Shown: positions 13,771-14,317 of the stretch, in pieces | Position numbering within the stretch: position 1 is the first letter of the stretch | How the letters are laid out: every line of letters starts with the position of its first letter | Assembly (NCBI GenBank): GCA_041595255.1 | Contig: JBFHKR010000062.1 | Coordinates: 1 to 14,317, forward strand | Length of the DNA stretch: 14,317 nt | Direction: 5' to 3' | Origin: PGYR01 sp041595255 | GTDB taxonomy: Bacteria; Bacteroidota; Ignavibacteria; Kapaibacteriales; UBA2268 | Made by a program: the position numbers and the translations under genes | Notes under the pieces: model-generated | The model's input: the letters and a program-made list of their open reading frames with translations, nothing else | What the model was told of the DNA's origin: nothing | Databases searched by the model: none

Positions 13771-14301
13771 ATGAAAAAAGAAATATTATTTGGTATCGGA
13801 ATATTAGTCCTAGCATTATTATCTAGATTTTTGCCTCACCCTCCTAACTTCACCCCTATATTAGCTATTGCATTATTTGGTGGAGCAATATTCAAAAGTA
13901 AAAAAATAGCATTGGCTGTACCAATTTTAGCTGTATTCATTTCGGATCTTGTATTAGGGTTACATGAATCTATGATTGCTGTTTACCTTTGTTTGGGTGT
14001 CTTTATGTATATGGGAATGAAGATAAATAGAAAAAGCGGTAAATCAGTAACTACAAACGCTATAGCATCTGCTATTATATTCTTTATCGTAACTAATTTC
14101 ACAGTATGGGCTTTCGGTGGCATATACGAACAAAGCTTAAATGGGCTTATGCTTGCTTATACATCAGCAATCCCGTTCTTTAATTGGAACTTACTATCTA
14201 CGATGCTATTCAGTGGTGTGCTATTCGGAGCGTACAACCTATTCGAAAAATATAGCTTCACAGAAGCTAAAGTACAAGAAATCAGAATAGATAAGAAGTA
14301 A
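13771..14301 (+). CDS. DUF6580-family multi-pass membrane protein (putative transport protein)
   Basis: A 176-residue inner-membrane protein with five to six predicted hydrophobic segments (about residues 5-20, 27-42, 46-64, 67-84, 97-117, 138-156). The conserved block SRFLPHPPNFTPILAIALFG (18-37) with ISDLVLGLHESM (57-68) is the hallmark I recognise for DUF6580, a family annotated as putative transport proteins and similar in size and topology to ECF-transporter substrate-binding (S) components. The C-terminal tail is charged and cytosolic or periplasmic (KVQEIRIDKK). No ECF ATPase or T component is nearby, and the substrate cannot be inferred from sequence. The gene follows the mutAB region but is separated from it by an opposing lipoprotein gene and seems to have its own promoter. 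The ATG has no Shine-Dalgarno sequence; TAA is followed directly by TAG. The last 16 bases of the window hold nothing recognisable. Confidence 0.75.
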   Translation: MKKEILFGIGILVLALLSRFLPHPPNFTPILAIALFGGAIFKSKKIALAVPILAVFISDLVLGLHESMIAVYLCLGVFMYMGMKINRKSGKSVTTNAIASAIIFFIVTNFTVWAFGGIYEQSLNGLMLAYTSAIPFFNWNLLSTMLFSGVLFGAYNLFEKYSFTEAKVQEIRIDKK

Positions 14302-14317
14302 TAGATTAAACTATACA

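Overview
The window is A+T-rich DNA from a bacterium of the Bacteroidota/FCB group. The basis is a large secreted protein ending in a type A sorting domain of the type IX secretion system (T9SS), a lipoprotein with an acidic export-like signal just after its lipid cysteine, TAnnTTTG promoter boxes, and weak or absent Shine-Dalgarno sequences before most genes. Deeper-branching FCB lineages (Ignavibacteria- or Kapabacteria-like) fit as well as classical Bacteroidetes; the sequence alone does not settle the genus.

Layout. 1-299 (minus) is the N-terminal part of a secreted C-type-lectin-fold protein cut by the window edge. 300-595 has no gene but holds two strong palindromes in a less A+T-rich patch. 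596-2279 (minus) is a probable two-gene operon: a CPBP-family membrane protease, then an MDR-family oxidoreductase that has lost its zinc ligands. 2363-4999 (plus) encodes an 878-residue protein with a signal peptide, seven FG-GAP/VCBS calcium-loop repeats, an ASPIC/UnbV domain and the T9SS tail. It meets, with no intervening base, the stop codon of a convergent DacB/PBP4-type peptidoglycan peptidase (5000-6469, minus). From 6518 the plus strand carries htpG, queA, a clear rho-independent hairpin, and the two-gene mutA-mutB operon for B12-dependent methylmalonyl-CoA mutase. A YD-repeat-like lipoprotein (12878-13675, minus) converges on mutB, and a DUF6580 membrane protein (13771-14301, plus) closes the window.

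Function. Most genes are housekeeping: protein folding (HtpG), queuosine tRNA modification (QueA), propionate/succinate interconversion (MutAB) and cell-wall trimming (PBP4). The rest are envelope or surface proteins (C-type lectin, VCBS/T9SS protein, lipoprotein, CPBP protease, DUF6580). No mobile element, CRISPR array, RNA gene or defence cluster is visible.

I found no convincing undescribed multi-gene system. The items most worth a second look are the terminator-like hairpin ending three bases before mutA, the strongly shortened MutA subunit paired with a MutB that keeps all key catalytic residues, the oxidoreductase whose zinc lobe persists without cysteines, and the intergenic palindromes.
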